Source: Pseudanabaena sp. Salubria-1 (lineage in GTDB: Bacteria > Cyanobacteriota > Cyanobacteriia > Pseudanabaenales > Pseudanabaenaceae). Taken from it: a DNA stretch of 64,000 nt. The stretch is from positions 147,826 through 211,825 of the forward strand of contig JALQCR010000008.1 of NCBI GenBank assembly GCA_023336205.1, written 5' to 3'. The notes below the pieces were generated by a model. The model was not told the origin of the DNA, did not search any database, and saw only the letters and a program-made list of their open reading frames with translations. Made by a program: the position numbers and the translations under genes. Of this stretch, positions 1-9,246 are shown in pieces; position 1 is the first letter of the stretch, and the number at the start of each line of letters is the position of its first letter.

Positions 1-327
1 GATTATTACAATCTCTGCGATCTATTTGCGATGCCTAGTAAGGGAGAGGGCTTTGGGATTGTTTATTTAGAAGCATTAGCCTGTGGCAAACCGACAATTG
101 GTGGCAATCAAGATGGCGCGATCGATGCCTTGTGCAATGGAGAGTTAGGCGTTTTAGTCAACCCTGACAGCATCGAAGAAATCGGAGAGACTATTGTCCA
201 AATCCTGATGAACAAGCATTCTTTATCAATCTTGTATAAACCAGAGATGCTTAGACAAAAAGCGATCAAGAAATACGGTTTTGAGCAGTTTAAGCAGAAT
301 CTTTCTTGCCTCTTCCAGAAACTCTAA
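1..327 (+). CDS. Glycosyltransferase (GT-B fold), C-terminal part
   Basis: The reading frame is open from base 1, so the gene starts before the window; only about 108 residues are visible. The segment PSKGEGFGIVYLEALACGKP is the nucleotide-sugar binding signature of family 4-type GT-B glycosyltransferases, in which the E of GFGIVYLEA contacts the sugar donor. It is followed by a helix-rich C-terminus as expected. By family, the enzyme transfers a sugar from an activated donor, probably to a polysaccharide or lipid acceptor; the acceptor cannot be told from this fragment. It converges on ispG and the two share a bidirectional hairpin terminator. Confidence 0.85.
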   Translation, partial: DYYNLCDLFAMPSKGEGFGIVYLEALACGKPTIGGNQDGAIDALCNGELGVLVNPDSIEEIGETIVQILMNKHSLSILYKPEMLRQKAIKKYGFEQFKQNLSCLFQKL

Positions 328-379
328 AACAAAAAAAGACAAATCACTCGCTAAGCGAGTGATTTGTCTTTTTTTGTTT
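327..379. terminator. Bidirectional hairpin terminator
   Basis: A perfect 25-bp inverted repeat (327-351 / 355-379, loop taa) has A-rich outer left and T-rich outer right arms, so it can end transcription from both the glycosyltransferase and the convergent ispG. Its right end touches the ispG stop codon at 379-381. Confidence 0.85.
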
Positions 380-1635
380 TAAGGATCAACCCAGCGATCA
401 TCAGATTTGATCAATGCAATTAACTGCTCTACGCCTTCAGCTTCAGGTACGCGCTTGATTTCTTCCTTACCACGATAGAGCGAGATTGTGCCAGGTGTTT
501 TACCGACATAGCCATAGTCAGCATCTGCCATTTCCCCAGGTCCATTGACGATGCAACCCATGACCGCAATGTCCAGCCCAACTAAGTGGCTAGTGGCTTC
601 GCGGACTTTATGCAAGACTTCTTCAAGATTAAATAGCGTCCGCCCACAGGATGGACAGGCGACATATTCCACCATCGTTTTGCGGAGTCCGAGAGACTGC
701 AAAATACTATAGCAAACAGGAATTTCTTTCTCAGGAGCTTCGGTGAGGGAAACGCGAATGGTATCCCCGATACCTTGGGCTAGTAAAGTGGCAATGCCTG
801 CGGTGGACTTGATCCGACCATATTCGCCGTCGCCTGCCTCGGTTACACCTAAATGCAATGGATAGTCCATACCGAGTTGATCCATACGCTTAGCCATCAG
901 TTGATAGGCGGCGATCATCACAGGCACACGGGAAGCCTTCATGGAAATAACGATATTTCTAAAGTCAAGATCCTCACAAATCCGAATGAACTCGATCGCA
1001 GATTCGACCATACCCTGAGGCGTGTCCCCATAGGTAAACAGCATCCGCTCAGCGAGAGAACCATGATTTACGCCGATTCGCATCGCTTTGCCCTGTTCCT
1101 TGAGAGACAAAACTAGAGGCTTGAGGGTGTCACGGACTTTTTCAGCGATTTCGTCAAATTCTGTTTGGGTGTATTCGGTGCGATTTGCTTTGGGTTTCTC
1201 GAATACATATAGCCCTGGGTTAATGCGGACTTTGTGGATATGCTTGGCGACTTCGAGGGCAATTTTCATGCCGTTGTGGTGGACATCGGCAACCAGTGGC
1301 ACGTCCATATAGGTACGTTTGAGCTTTTGACGGATTTCCGAGAGGGCAGCGGCATGAGCCATGCTGGGCACAGTGACGCGCATGATTTCGCAACCAATTT
1401 CATGCAAGCGGCGAATTCCTGCTACGGAGCCATCAATATCGAGGGTGTCTTCATTAATCATCGACTGCACCACAACAGGTGCGCCACCGCCGATGGTGAT
1501 ATTGCCCACTTGCACAGGTCGAGTTTTGCGTCTGACAATTACACCAAGATTTTCGCTACCATCGATAATGGGTTCAGCTTTGGCGGCTTGTGTGCCATTT
1601 TGGATAATTTTCAGATTCTCAGAAACAGTCGTCAT
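379..1635 (-). CDS. ispG: 4-hydroxy-3-methylbut-2-en-1-yl diphosphate synthase
   Basis: IspG (GcpE) converts methylerythritol cyclodiphosphate to HMBPP, the penultimate step of the plastid/bacterial MEP isoprenoid pathway, using a [4Fe-4S] cluster and ferredoxin as reductant in cyanobacteria. The 418-residue length fits the cyanobacterial form. The N-terminal TIM barrel opens with [17 protein letters not shown], and the C-terminal cluster domain shows the cysteines in CPSCGR (about 327 and 330) and in [10 protein letters not shown] (about 361), with the conserved E nearby. It stands alone here; the isoprenoid product feeds quinone, carotenoid and phytol synthesis, and sds near the other end of the window uses the same precursor pool. 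Confidence 0.97.
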   Translation of the reverse strand: MTTVSENLKIIQNGTQAAKAEPIIDGSENLGVIVRRKTRPVQVGNITIGGGAPVVVQSMINEDTLDIDGSVAGIRRLHEIGCEIMRVTVPSMAHAAALSEIRQKLKRTYMDVPLVADVHHNGMKIALEVAKHIHKVRINPGLYVFEKPKANRTEYTQTEFDEIAEKVRDTLKPLVLSLKEQGKAMRIGVNHGSLAERMLFTYGDTPQGMVESAIEFIRICEDLDFRNIVISMKASRVPVMIAAYQLMAKRMDQLGMDYPLHLGVTEAGDGEYGRIKSTAGIATLLAQGIGDTIRVSLTEAPEKEIPVCYSILQSLGLRKTMVEYVACPSCGRTLFNLEEVLHKVREATSHLVGLDIAVMGCIVNGPGEMADADYGYVGKTPGTISLYRGKEEIKRVPEAEGVEQLIALIKSDDRWVDP

Positions 1636-1703
1636 AAAACTTTTAGTGACATTCAGTTATTAGTTTATCTGAAGTGGGGAACAGTTTCACAACTCAGACC
1701 TTG

Positions 1704-2372
1704 CTAATTTGCATTAGTCCAGCGATCGGGAATCGCGTCTATATCCTCAACAAGAAAATTGTCATATACCCATATTCGAGATTGATCGTATAAATCTCTA
1801 AGTATGGATTTGCGATCGCCTGATCTGTCCCACGGTAGTAGATCGGAATCCAATTCACAGAAGCCAACCCAAGAGTGATTCTGTTGCTGTAATTCTTCCG
1901 CCTTAACGAGAACTGCTGCCAACACAGCTAAATCGTAGGGTTTCAGTGATAAATCTAATGCACCGATCGCCACTTGACGCTCTAGCATTGGCTCTGAAAG
2001 TGGAAATACGTTGAGATAAGGGAGCTTTGCCAATTCGGTCAGCCGTTCTGAGACTTTGGTGAGTTCATTGGCAACCAATCCGTCAAATTGATCAAATACA
2101 CGAAAGGCAGCTTTTGCATCTTCAGGATTCACTTTGCCTTCAATTTTTGCCCATTTGAGAAAATTGCGTAAATCCGCAGATTGAGACCGTGGATTAAATC
2201 GACGAGGTACAGTTTCCCTTGCTTCTGTAAGACATATAGCAGGAACGTACAACCCGAACTCACCAGCCTGAGCGCGTGTGAGTAAATCGATAGCCTGTTG
2301 CTTTTGCAAATGGGCTGGAGCTATAACATCCACAACCCAATTTGTTTCCACTAATACTGCTTCTGGTTTCAC
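1704..2372 (-). CDS. PIN-like domain protein
   Basis: A 222-residue protein whose pattern of acidic residues fits a PIN-like ribonuclease fold: VETNWVVD near the N-terminus, an E in CLTEARE, PYDLAVLAAVL in the middle and FCELDSDLLPWD after it. PIN domains cut RNA with a Mg-binding acidic cluster. The protein is longer than a VapC toxin (about 130), so it may be a larger PIN-like family rather than a classic toxin. Its start ATG overlaps the stop of the upstream PD-(D/E)XK-like gene by 4 bp, so the two are probably co-translated. Substrate and role are not evident. Confidence 0.7.
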   Translation of the reverse strand: MKPEAVLVETNWVVDVIAPAHLQKQQAIDLLTRAQAGEFGLYVPAICLTEARETVPRRFNPRSQSADLRNFLKWAKIEGKVNPEDAKAAFRVFDQFDGLVANELTKVSERLTELAKLPYLNVFPLSEPMLERQVAIGALDLSLKPYDLAVLAAVLVKAEELQQQNHSWVGFCELDSDLLPWDRSGDRKSILRDLYDQSRIWVYDNFLVEDIDAIPDRWTNAN

Positions 2373-2848
2373 TTGACAGCCTTACCGTGCTTCGACCGAA
2401 ATCCAGCAGCCCTCACCTCACCCCATTGCAGAAGGTTGATGACTGCACCACTTAATAATGTTTTTAAATCACTTGGAAGCTTATCTACATTAGATCTTAG
2501 TTTCAAGCTTTCAAGCCAATTTTGAACCTGCGATTCAAATTCTACAGCGCCTCCGTCTTGCCATTGACCGTCCGCAGGAGGGAGTAAAGATGCTGGAAGT
2601 TTTGCTTCACCTACAGTATAAATTGAAGCACCGTCATACTCTTCTAAAGTGTCTCGCAGAAGAATAACGCGATCGCCAGCTACAATCAGCCCAAGGGAGC
2701 AGCCAAAAGATGCCATTGATCGCTTGAGCTGATCGACAGAGCCACTCATATCTTTAAGCTTCACTTCTACGAGCATCAAGTATTCGCCGTCAGGACTTTT
2801 GACAAATATATCTGGCTGGAGTGTTTGCATAATTGAGTTATATTGCAT
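2369..2848 (-). CDS. PD-(D/E)XK nuclease-like protein
   Basis: A 159-residue protein with TLQPDIFVKSPDGEYLMLVEVKLKD near the N-terminus; the spaced D...EVK residues are the catalytic signature of the restriction-endonuclease-like (PD-(D/E)XK) fold. The rest is not recognisable beyond a mixed alpha/beta pattern. It is the first gene of a two-gene minus-strand unit with the PIN-like gene (4-bp ATGA overlap). A second in-frame ATG lies six codons downstream (2830) and could be the real start. A two-nuclease-fold pair suggests a toxin or defence role, but that is inference only. Confidence 0.6.
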   Translation of the reverse strand: MQYNSIMQTLQPDIFVKSPDGEYLMLVEVKLKDMSGSVDQLKRSMASFGCSLGLIVAGDRVILLRDTLEEYDGASIYTVGEAKLPASLLPPADGQWQDGGAVEFESQVQNWLESLKLRSNVDKLPSDLKTLLSGAVINLLQWGEVRAAGFRSKHGKAVK

Positions 2849-2977
2849 ACTAAAGCAATTATTACATAGACCACACCTATTTAAAATTTCATGTAAATAA
2901 GTATTTTGCGACTAAATTTATCTTTAATCCAGCGACATTATTTGGGAAAGTATTTTAGGATAAATAATAAAGAACCA

Positions 2978-3014
2978 GTTTTTTGTAGCGCGGCTTCGCC
3001 GCGCTACAAAAAAC
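2978..3014. repeat. GC-core hairpin
   Basis: A perfect 17-bp inverted repeat with loop ttc and core GCGCGGC/GCCGCGC, between divergent genes. A close relative sits at 34621-34664, where the flanking bases AGAACCAGTTTTTTGT are also shared. Confidence 0.85.
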
Positions 3015-3039
3015 TAAATCGTACAACCCTAAAGTCTTC

Positions 3040-3855
3040 ATGAGTTATTTCCCCAATCATCGATATTTCGCTTACCTTACTTCTCAAGCGATCGCAGCAA
3101 TGCCAAACAAGCAAAATGTGGTGATTATTCAACCAATGGGGGCGATCGAACAGCATGGCGCACATTTACCATTGATCGTTGATGCGGCAATTAGTATTGG
3201 CGTGTTAGCAAGGGCTTTAGAGAAATTAGATCCTGCGATTCCTGCTTATGCTTTGCCACCTTTGTACTATGGTAAATCCAATGAGCATAGTACTTTTGCA
3301 GGTACGATTACGATGCGATCGCAGACGATGCTAGCGGTGTTGACAGACATTGCTGAGAGTGTTTATCGTGCAGGATTTCGGAAGTTAGCTTTGATGAATT
3401 CCCATGGTGGACAACCGCAAATTTTAGAAATAGTTGCCCGTGATCTCCATGAGAAATATCCTGATTTTGCCATATTCCCTCTCTTTACTTGGCGCGTTCC
3501 CAACGTTGCCAAAGAACTTTTGACGGAAAAAGAATTAGAGTTTGGAATTCATGGTGGCGATGCCGAAACCAGCCTGATGTTGGCTCTCTTGCCTGAACAG
3601 GTACAGATGGATAAGGCAGTTACCGAATATCCCTATGGCTTGCCTGAGAATAGTTTGCTCAGCATGGAATCGGCAAATCCCTTTGCATGGGTGATGCGCG
3701 ATTTGACACGCAGTGGTGTATTGGGTGATGCTAAGGCTGCGACTAGAGAAAAGGGTGACAAGATACTTGATTCTCTAGTTGATGGTTGGGTGCAATTGAT
3801 CGAAGATATTTACAAATTTGAGCAACCTAAAGCATATGGCAATCATCTCCTCTAA
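3040..3855 (+). CDS. Creatininase-family metal amidohydrolase
   Basis: The 271-residue protein has the family signatures [12 protein letters not shown] (about residues 32-43), where E and H bind metal, the later NSHGGQ, and HGGDAETS. Creatininase-family enzymes are binuclear metal hydrolases of cyclic amides; members act on creatinine, on formamide intermediates of flavin/deazaflavin pathways, or in peptide-cofactor maturation. The substrate of the cyanobacterial group is not established, so no symbol is given. The gene overlaps the probable ruvB start by 20 nt, so the two are likely translated from one mRNA. Confidence 0.88.
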   Translation: MSYFPNHRYFAYLTSQAIAAMPNKQNVVIIQPMGAIEQHGAHLPLIVDAAISIGVLARALEKLDPAIPAYALPPLYYGKSNEHSTFAGTITMRSQTMLAVLTDIAESVYRAGFRKLALMNSHGGQPQILEIVARDLHEKYPDFAIFPLFTWRVPNVAKELLTEKELEFGIHGGDAETSLMLALLPEQVQMDKAVTEYPYGLPENSLLSMESANPFAWVMRDLTRSGVLGDAKAATREKGDKILDSLVDGWVQLIEDIYKFEQPKAYGNHLL

Positions 3856-5068
3856 ACCAAATCAAAATCCGAATCTAGAAGGCGATCGCCTGAATGATCA
3901 AACTGCTCAAAACTCTATACCAGTTACTGAACAAGCTGCCAGCAAAAAATCCACCTCCCGATCACCTAAAAAAGCACCCAAAAAAGAGGTGACATCGCCA
4001 GAAATGCAACAGGCGTTAGATTTATTGCAAGCGGAAGCCACGCCAGAGGAGAAACTAGAAGATCAACTTGCCAAAGATGCTCCTGCTCAAGTTTCAGTTG
4101 ATATTAATATTCGCCCCAAAAATCTCGCAGACTATATTGGACAAAAAGACTTAAAAGAACTCCTAAATATTGCGATCGCGGCAGCAAAATCGCGATCTTC
4201 AGCCCTCGATCATTTGTTGTTATATGGCCCCCCAGGGTTAGGTAAAACTTCTCTGGCTCTAATCATTGCCCAAGAAATGGGTGTGCAATGCAAAATCACT
4301 TCGGCTCCCGCCCTTGAGCGTCCCCGTGATGTCGCTGGTTTACTAGTTTCTCTGCAACAGGGAGATATTCTCTTTATCGATGAAATCCATCGCTTACCGA
4401 GTGTAACGGAAGAGATTCTCTATCCTGCAATGGAAGACTATCGACTTGATATTACAATTGGCAAAGGGCAAGGGGCAAGGATTCGCAGTGTTCAGTTAAA
4501 TAAATTTACGCTGATCGGGGCGACTACGAGAATTGGATCGTTATCTTCACCATTGCGCGATCGCTTTGGTTTTGTGCAGCACTTCCGTTTCTATGAGCAG
4601 GACGAACTAACGCAGATTGTGTCCCGCAGCGCCAAGATTTTAGAAACTCCAATCCATGATGATGGCGCGATCGCGATCGCCGCAAGATCACGCGGTACGC
4701 CTCGGATTGCCAATCGTCTCTTAAAGCGAGTGCGGGACTATGCCGAAGTTAAGGCAAAGGGCGAACAGATTACAGGTGCGATCGCAGAATCAGCACTGGA
4801 ATTATTTAATGTCGATCCGAAAGGTTTGGACTGGATCGATCGCAAATTATTAACGGTGTTAATTGAGAACTTTAATGGTGGCCCCGCAGGTTTGGATACA
4901 TTAGCAGCAGCGACGGGTGAGGATGCTCACACGATTGAGGAAGTCTATGAGCCATATTTATTACAGATTGGCTATATCAATCGCACACCTCGCGGTCGGG
5001 TGGCTACGGCGGCGGCATGGAAGCATTTGGGTTATTCTGTGCAAACTGCGATCGCGGGTTTGTTGTAG
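3836..5068 (+). CDS. ruvB: Holliday junction branch migration helicase RuvB
   Basis: RuvB is the AAA+ motor that, with RuvA, drives branch migration of Holliday junctions. Visible are Walker [10 protein letters not shown] (about residue 131), Walker [11 protein letters not shown], sensor ATTR, the arginine-finger stretch SPLRDRFGF, and the C-terminal winged helix with [10 protein letters not shown]. The ATG at 3836 is chosen over an in-frame TTG at 3818. Even so, about 90 residues of Q/K/S/P-rich, probably disordered sequence precede the conserved [15 protein letters not shown], making the protein (410 aa) longer than the usual 330-360. It overlaps the creatininase-family gene by 20 nt. Confidence 0.97.
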   Translation: MAIISSKPNQNPNLEGDRLNDQTAQNSIPVTEQAASKKSTSRSPKKAPKKEVTSPEMQQALDLLQAEATPEEKLEDQLAKDAPAQVSVDINIRPKNLADYIGQKDLKELLNIAIAAAKSRSSALDHLLLYGPPGLGKTSLALIIAQEMGVQCKITSAPALERPRDVAGLLVSLQQGDILFIDEIHRLPSVTEEILYPAMEDYRLDITIGKGQGARIRSVQLNKFTLIGATTRIGSLSSPLRDRFGFVQHFRFYEQDELTQIVSRSAKILETPIHDDGAIAIAARSRGTPRIANRLLKRVRDYAEVKAKGEQITGAIAESALELFNVDPKGLDWIDRKLLTVLIENFNGGPAGLDTLAAATGEDAHTIEEVYEPYLLQIGYINRTPRGRVATAAAWKHLGYSVQTAIAGLL

Positions 5069-5156
5069 TCTGCGATCGGCTTTCTCAAAAATCAACCAAA
5101 CAGAGATCAACCTTCAGCCTCTAATAGCGATCGCCCCTAATCCCAATCACAAAGCT

Positions 5157-5582
5157 CTAACCACATGACCAGTCATCTATAGACAACTCTACAATTTGTC
5201 CAAAATCTGATTTGTTACGAGTGACTAAAGTTGCATTGTTTGTTAAGGCGATCGCGGCAATTTTGAGATCCATATTTCCTAGACGGGGATAGACTTTGCG
5301 TAAGCGTTGATGTTCTAGGGCAGATGCACGGCTAAAAGGGATAATGACGATCGCTTGGTAATTGATTGCTAGTTGCTGTAATCCTTGATAGGCAAAGATT
5401 TGTTCGTCTAATGTTTTTGCCTTAGCTAAAAAAGCGAATCTTCCTCTAATTTGCTCTTCGTAGGTAATGACGGTGACTGCAACTTCAGGATCTTCTATCT
5501 CTGCAAGTTTGGCTAAGATTCGCTTGCCTTCTTGTCCGTTGCGCTGAATGAGGCTGAGATGATCGGTGTCAAAAATATACAT
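5157..5582 (-). CDS. VapC-type PIN-domain toxin
   Basis: A 141-residue PIN-domain protein: FDTDHL at the N-terminus gives the first catalytic Asp, VITYEEQ the conserved Glu, and NMDLKIAAIAL and LVTRNKSDF the C-terminal acidic residues. VapC toxins are Mg-dependent RNases that cleave tRNA or rRNA when not bound by their antitoxin. It lies 6 bp downstream of the small gene at 5589-5801 in the same direction, the normal antitoxin-toxin order. Confidence 0.85.
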   Translation of the reverse strand: MYIFDTDHLSLIQRNGQEGKRILAKLAEIEDPEVAVTVITYEEQIRGRFAFLAKAKTLDEQIFAYQGLQQLAINYQAIVIIPFSRASALEHQRLRKVYPRLGNMDLKIAAIALTNNATLVTRNKSDFGQIVELSIDDWSCG

Positions 5583-5588
5583 GATGCT

Positions 5589-5801
5589 CTATTCAGCAGA
5601 TTTGCGCCATTCTTGTCCGAGGCGATTGGCTTCGTCAAAGGTAGGATCGTTTTCAAAGCTACCTGCGACTTTTAACCACCAAGGTGTTTTTTTCTGAACA
5701 AATACAGATAGCATCTGTCGCATTTGTGCGAGTTCTGTTTCTAATGCAGCGACTCTAGTTTCTAGATGTTGAGATTTGTCTTCAAGCTGTTGAGAGAGCA
5801 T
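5589..5801 (-). CDS. Probable antitoxin, coiled-coil protein
   Basis: A 70-residue protein starting with a heptad-patterned coiled coil (residues about 1-36, QLEDKSQHLETRVAALETEL) followed by a W-rich tail with FENDPTFDEANRLGQEWR. The C-terminal FDEANRLGQEWRK is typical of cyanobacterial antitoxin partners of PIN toxins, with a helical tail able to block the toxin's active site. No DNA-binding motif is obvious. It is called an antitoxin mainly because of its position directly before a PIN toxin. Confidence 0.7.
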   Translation of the reverse strand: MLSQQLEDKSQHLETRVAALETELAQMRQMLSVFVQKKTPWWLKVAGSFENDPTFDEANRLGQEWRKSAE

Positions 5802-5971
5802 AGAAGTTTTTGGTGAGCTAAGGTTATGCGGCTATTATAGCAAGATGCTTGCAATTGTAAATTTACGCGATCGCCTCTAATTCCCACGACAAAATCGCTG
5901 CGAATATTAACTAAAATGTTGTAGTGCTACAATTGATTGGTGATCGCTCAAATTACCCAGCGTAAACGATT

Positions 5972-6205
5972 ATGTTACAGACAATCCAAGGAATATATCG
6001 GAACGGTAAGATCGAGTTAGCGGAAATCCCTCAAGATATTACGGAGAGCCAAGTTTTTGTGACTTTCTTTAAGCCTCAGTCAGCCAGTCTCGCTAATCAG
6101 TTTATGTCGTTTGGGATGTTTTCAGGTTCTCAACAATCGACTGAAGCTGATTTTAGAGATGCTGAGTTTAATGGTGATATTGACGATGCTCTTGGTTGGG
6201 TTTAA
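5972..6205 (+). CDS. Antitoxin of PIN-domain toxin
   Basis: A 77-residue protein beginning LQTIQGIYRNGKIELAEIP, a beta-rich N-terminus seen in small cyanobacterial antitoxins related to AF2212/DUF104, and ending in an acidic helix with FNGDIDDALGW. It lies 10 bp before the VapC gene at 6216. Antitoxins of this kind bind both their toxin and their own promoter. Function is inferred from the N-terminal pattern and gene order. Confidence 0.75.
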   Translation: MLQTIQGIYRNGKIELAEIPQDITESQVFVTFFKPQSASLANQFMSFGMFSGSQQSTEADFRDAEFNGDIDDALGWV

Positions 6206-6215
6206 TTCTAGCAAT

Positions 6216-6614
6216 ATGAAATATATTCTTGACACCCATGCTTTAATCTGGTTTTTGGAAGGTAATTCTCGTTTAGGGGTGACTGCTAAAGAAATTCTTT
6301 CGGATTCAAGTAGTGAATTGATTTTACCTGCGATCGCTTTGGCGGAATCGGTATGGATTGTTAGTCGGGGCAAGACTGCGATTCCTTCTGTTGATGCTTT
6401 GCTAAATGTAGTGAGGCAAGATAAACGAGTCTCTATCTATCCACTTGATACTGATGTGATTGTGAAAAGTGTGGAACTCATCTCTATTAATGAGATGCAT
6501 GATCGCCAGATTGTATCTACGGCTTTAGTGATAGAGCAGCAAGGAAATCAGGTAGCTATTTTGAGTTGCGATCAAAATATTTGTGCTGTGAATTTGGTTA
6601 GGATTGTTTGGTAG
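6216..6614 (+). CDS. VapC-type PIN-domain toxin
   Basis: The start is the ATG at 6216, giving MKYILDTHALIWFLEGN, the canonical N-terminus of this VapC subfamily; the frame remains open upstream to 6111 but that part overlaps the antitoxin and looks non-coding. Of 132 residues, the catalytic cluster is D in LDTH, E in ALAESVW, and the acidic residues around NEMHDRQIVSTAL and ILSCDQNI. Family role: RNase toxin neutralised by the preceding antitoxin. Confidence 0.88.
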   Translation: MKYILDTHALIWFLEGNSRLGVTAKEILSDSSSELILPAIALAESVWIVSRGKTAIPSVDALLNVVRQDKRVSIYPLDTDVIVKSVELISINEMHDRQIVSTALVIEQQGNQVAILSCDQNICAVNLVRIVW

Positions 6615-6715
6615 TTTGCCTAGGGATATCACCTAAAATATTTATTTTCAATGTTATAGTTACAAAATAGCTGTAGCTAAAATCCAGCTTAAAAAAAATT
6701 GTTAATTCTATTAAA

Positions 6716-6889
6716 ATGTCATCAGTAAAGTGTAAAGGTACGACAAAATCTGGCGCAAAATGTAATCGTGAAGCAGGTTATTCTGGATATTGCCATACTC
6801 ACGATCCTAAAGCAATAGCTGAACGTGAAACTCAAAATCAAGCGTTAAAGTTAAAATCTAAATTGGCTCTTCTGGGTTCATGGGGATAA
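6716..6889 (+). CDS. Small Cys/His zinc-binding protein
   Basis: A 57-residue ORF with the spaced motif CKGTTKSGAKCNREAGYSGY followed by CHTH: four metal-ligand positions (C6, C16, C26, H29). This pattern is common in small proteins of phages, plasmids and bacterial accessory regions, where it is predicted to bind zinc. The remaining tail is short and charged, so the protein may once have been longer. It precedes the AbiJ-like gene by about 100 bp and may belong to the same accessory unit. Function unknown. Confidence 0.6.
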   Translation: MSSVKCKGTTKSGAKCNREAGYSGYCHTHDPKAIAERETQNQALKLKSKLALLGSWG

Positions 6890-6995
6890 GCACAGCTAAT
6901 AGTAATCAGAATCCTCTCGGAGCAACAGTTACAGCCCTACCATGTCGCCAATAATTGTATCGATACTGTACCATTTACCCCTCAAACCCAGATGA

Positions 6996-7838
6996 GCCTC
7001 TAAATTTGCGATACCATCTAAAAGATTTAGTGAAAGACAAGGGTTTAAACCTGTATCTGAAGTAATTCAAGTTGATGATATAAGTAAAGACTTAAGACAT
7101 TCACTTTGGAATATCTTAAGTAACAATTTCTTACTTGAGTATTCAGGTAATACAAGAAGTATTTTTTATGGGAAGCAAATTGATGAGTTTATTAAATATT
7201 TGTGGATGGATTTTTTTAAAAAGCCAATAGATGATTTGCAATCTATTCTATTTGAAAGTGGGCAAGTAAATAAATTGCGAGAACTCTTTGATGGATTTAA
7301 ATGGTTTGAAGTTTATGATTTTCTTGAATTTACCCTTAACTATTTTGAAAGTGTGACATTAGTGGAAGAAGTGAATAACATCTTAAACAGAGAGTTTTCA
7401 GGCTTTAGGTTTGTTGGAGGTGTATTTACAGATATAACAACTGAACAAGAAGTTAAGATGCTAGAGGAAGTATTGACTGGCAAGCGATTTCCTGCTGTAT
7501 CGAGCCATCTCCAACGCGCACTGACTCTTATGAGCGATCGAAAAAATCCAGATTATCGAAACTCTATAAAGGAATCTATCTCTGCTATAGAAAGTATTGT
7601 AAAAGAGATTACTGGTAAGCCCAAAGCAACTTTAGGAGAAGCGCTCAAAGTTTTGGAAGTTCCCAACAAAATCCATCCATCTTTAAAAGAATCTTTCTCA
7701 AAATTGTACGGTTATACTAGCGATGAAGGAGGCATTAGGCACGCTATGCTAAGTGAACCTAATCTTACTGCTGCTGACGCAAAATTTTTTCTGCTTTCAT
7801 GTACATCTTTTATCAATTATCTAAAGTCAAAAATTTAA
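6996..7838 (+). CDS. AbiJ N-terminal-domain/HEPN-like protein, start codon missing
   Basis: The frame is open from 6996, and from 7023 reads RFSERQGFKPVSEVIQVDDI, the characteristic N-terminus of AbiJ_NTD4 proteins. The C-terminus has YRNSIKESISAIESI, HPSLKESFSKLYGYTSDEGG and IRHAMLSE, as in the HEPN-like C-terminal domain of this family. No ATG, GTG or TTG lies in frame before the domain; the first is TTG at 7200, which would remove about 60 conserved residues. So the gene either uses ATA (7011) or another rare start, or its 5' end is mutated or mis-sequenced. Relatives belong to abortive-infection systems, where HEPN domains act as RNases. Confidence 0.75.
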   Translation, partial: ASKFAIPSKRFSERQGFKPVSEVIQVDDISKDLRHSLWNILSNNFLLEYSGNTRSIFYGKQIDEFIKYLWMDFFKKPIDDLQSILFESGQVNKLRELFDGFKWFEVYDFLEFTLNYFESVTLVEEVNNILNREFSGFRFVGGVFTDITTEQEVKMLEEVLTGKRFPAVSSHLQRALTLMSDRKNPDYRNSIKESISAIESIVKEITGKPKATLGEALKVLEVPNKIHPSLKESFSKLYGYTSDEGGIRHAMLSEPNLTAADAKFFLLSCTSFINYLKSKI

Positions 7839-8047
7839 TCATTCAATTGTCTTGACCTATTTTAAAATGGTTAAATTGAATCGCTGTACCAACAGCTTAG
7901 GAATAATGTGAAGAAACTTTACAAAAAATGGCAAGAGTATAGAGAAAAGTCAATTGAAAATCAAGATTTAGGATTAATTGCTCACTAGGAAAAAACCGTA
8001 GCGAATTGTCATAACCAAATCGCAAAACTAGAAAGGAGACTCAAAAG

Positions 8048-8227
8048 ATGAATACAACTTACAAACAAACAATCGAGCGCCTCAAACGTCACATGGCAGA
8101 ATACCAACCCCAACTAAAACGCGCCATTACAGCCATTAACATTCTTGAAACAACTAATCCAGACTCCGATGAGTTCTGTAACGCCTTAGCTGAACTTCAC
8201 GTTTGCACCACGATCTTAGAGCCATAA
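8048..8227 (+). CDS. Small uncharacterised protein, probably shortened by an in-frame stop
   Basis: A 59-residue ORF (MNTTYKQTIERLKRHMAEYQ...) preceded by GAAAGGAG, a good ribosome binding site. Directly after the TAA the same frame continues for 21 sense codons (SEGMLEAIERFTEDDSILAD) to a second TAA at 8291, and this tail looks like natural helix-forming coding sequence. The ancestral protein was probably 81 residues. No family recognised. Confidence 0.4.
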   Translation: MNTTYKQTIERLKRHMAEYQPQLKRAITAINILETTNPDSDEFCNALAELHVCTTILEP

Positions 8228-8411
8228 TCAGAGGGAATGTTAGAAGCGATCGAGCGGTTTACAGAAGATGACTCTATTTTGGCTGATTCATAAAACTTGT
8301 CTCAAGGAGCGATCGCTCATCATAATCAGCATCTTCAAACAAGGGCGATAAAATTGACGTGATTAGCGATCGGCATACTCTAAAATATTGATTGTAGAGA
8401 TATTGATAAAT

Positions 8412-8687
8412 ATGAAGCGTACACAAGTAAAAGTAAATCTATCTCTTCCTTTCAAAGCTCTCATAGAAATGATGAGTTCCCTAGAACTACGCGAGAAAAT
8501 CAGACTGAGAGAACTATTAGATCGAGATATTGCCGTAACTCAACGCAAAACTCAAAACCTACCCTCACAAGAAACATCTCAGGAACTCGAACCTGTGATA
8601 GAAAGTTTTCGGCGTGGTTGGGATGACGTAATGAATGGCAGAACTAAGCCAATTTCAGAACTATGGGATGGAATTGATGCCGATTGA
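8412..8687 (+). CDS. Probable antitoxin of the RelE-type pair
   Basis: The ATG at 8412 (MKRTQVKVNLSLPFKALIE) is preferred over the TTG at 8388. The 91-residue protein has a short beta segment then an amphipathic helix (LRELLDRD) and an acidic C-terminus ISELWDGIDAD. The end of the gene overlaps the toxin start (8677) by 11 nt. The role is inferred from size, acidic tail and coupling to the next gene. Confidence 0.65.
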   Translation: MKRTQVKVNLSLPFKALIEMMSSLELREKIRLRELLDRDIAVTQRKTQNLPSQETSQELEPVIESFRRGWDDVMNGRTKPISELWDGIDAD

Positions 8688-9021
8688 TCCATTAGTTGAG
8701 CTTAAATTCTCAGAAGAGTTCAAAAATAAACTTCGCGATTTATCAAAAAAGTATCGTAATATTCGCGCAGACTTACAGCCAGTTCTTGACGACCTCCAAG
8801 CAGGAAACTTTCAAGGCGATCAAATAGCTAACGTTGGCTATACGGTTTTCAAATTGCGGATTAAGAATCGAGACAACAAAAAAGGTAAAAGCGCAGGTTA
8901 CAGAGTCATTTATTACGTCAAAACAGCTACATCGGTTTTTCTAGTTACAATTTACTCAAAATCTGAGCAGTCAAATATCCCAGCCTCAGAAATTCGCCGT
9001 ATTCTGACTAACTATGAATAA
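8677..9021 (+). CDS. RelE/ParE-superfamily toxin
   Basis: About 114 residues from the ATG at 8677, which overlaps the antitoxin's stop. LKFSEEFKNKLRDLSKKYRN matches the first helices of RelE-fold proteins, and the strands GYTVFKLRIKN and AGYRVIYYVKT with LVTIYSKSEQSN are the beta-sheet and C-terminal segment of a RelE/HigB-like mRNA interferase. Basic residues suitable for RNA binding (K/R in KNRDNKKGK) are present. Earlier in-frame ATG codons (8635, 8668) exist; 8677 gives the tidiest overlap. Confidence 0.8.
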   Translation: MPIDPLVELKFSEEFKNKLRDLSKKYRNIRADLQPVLDDLQAGNFQGDQIANVGYTVFKLRIKNRDNKKGKSAGYRVIYYVKTATSVFLVTIYSKSEQSNIPASEIRRILTNYE

Positions 9022-9246
9022 AATAAAATTACGATAAGAGGATGATCATCATGGCGATCGCAACACCAAACGCACTAACAGATAACCGTATCCGCTACGT
9101 CACTAATACCGAAGGCAAAACAATCGATGTAATTATCCCTGTTGAACTCTGGAAACAAATCATCAACTCCATCAACATTGATAGTAACCTATCTCAAAAA
9201 GAAGATAATTTAGAATCCTTCGTCTTGCAAAATTTAGAACAATGTT

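Noticed and set aside
7200..7838. Complete gene starting at TTG 7200
   Set aside because: Conserved family sequence continues in frame about 60 codons upstream; the TTG is internal.
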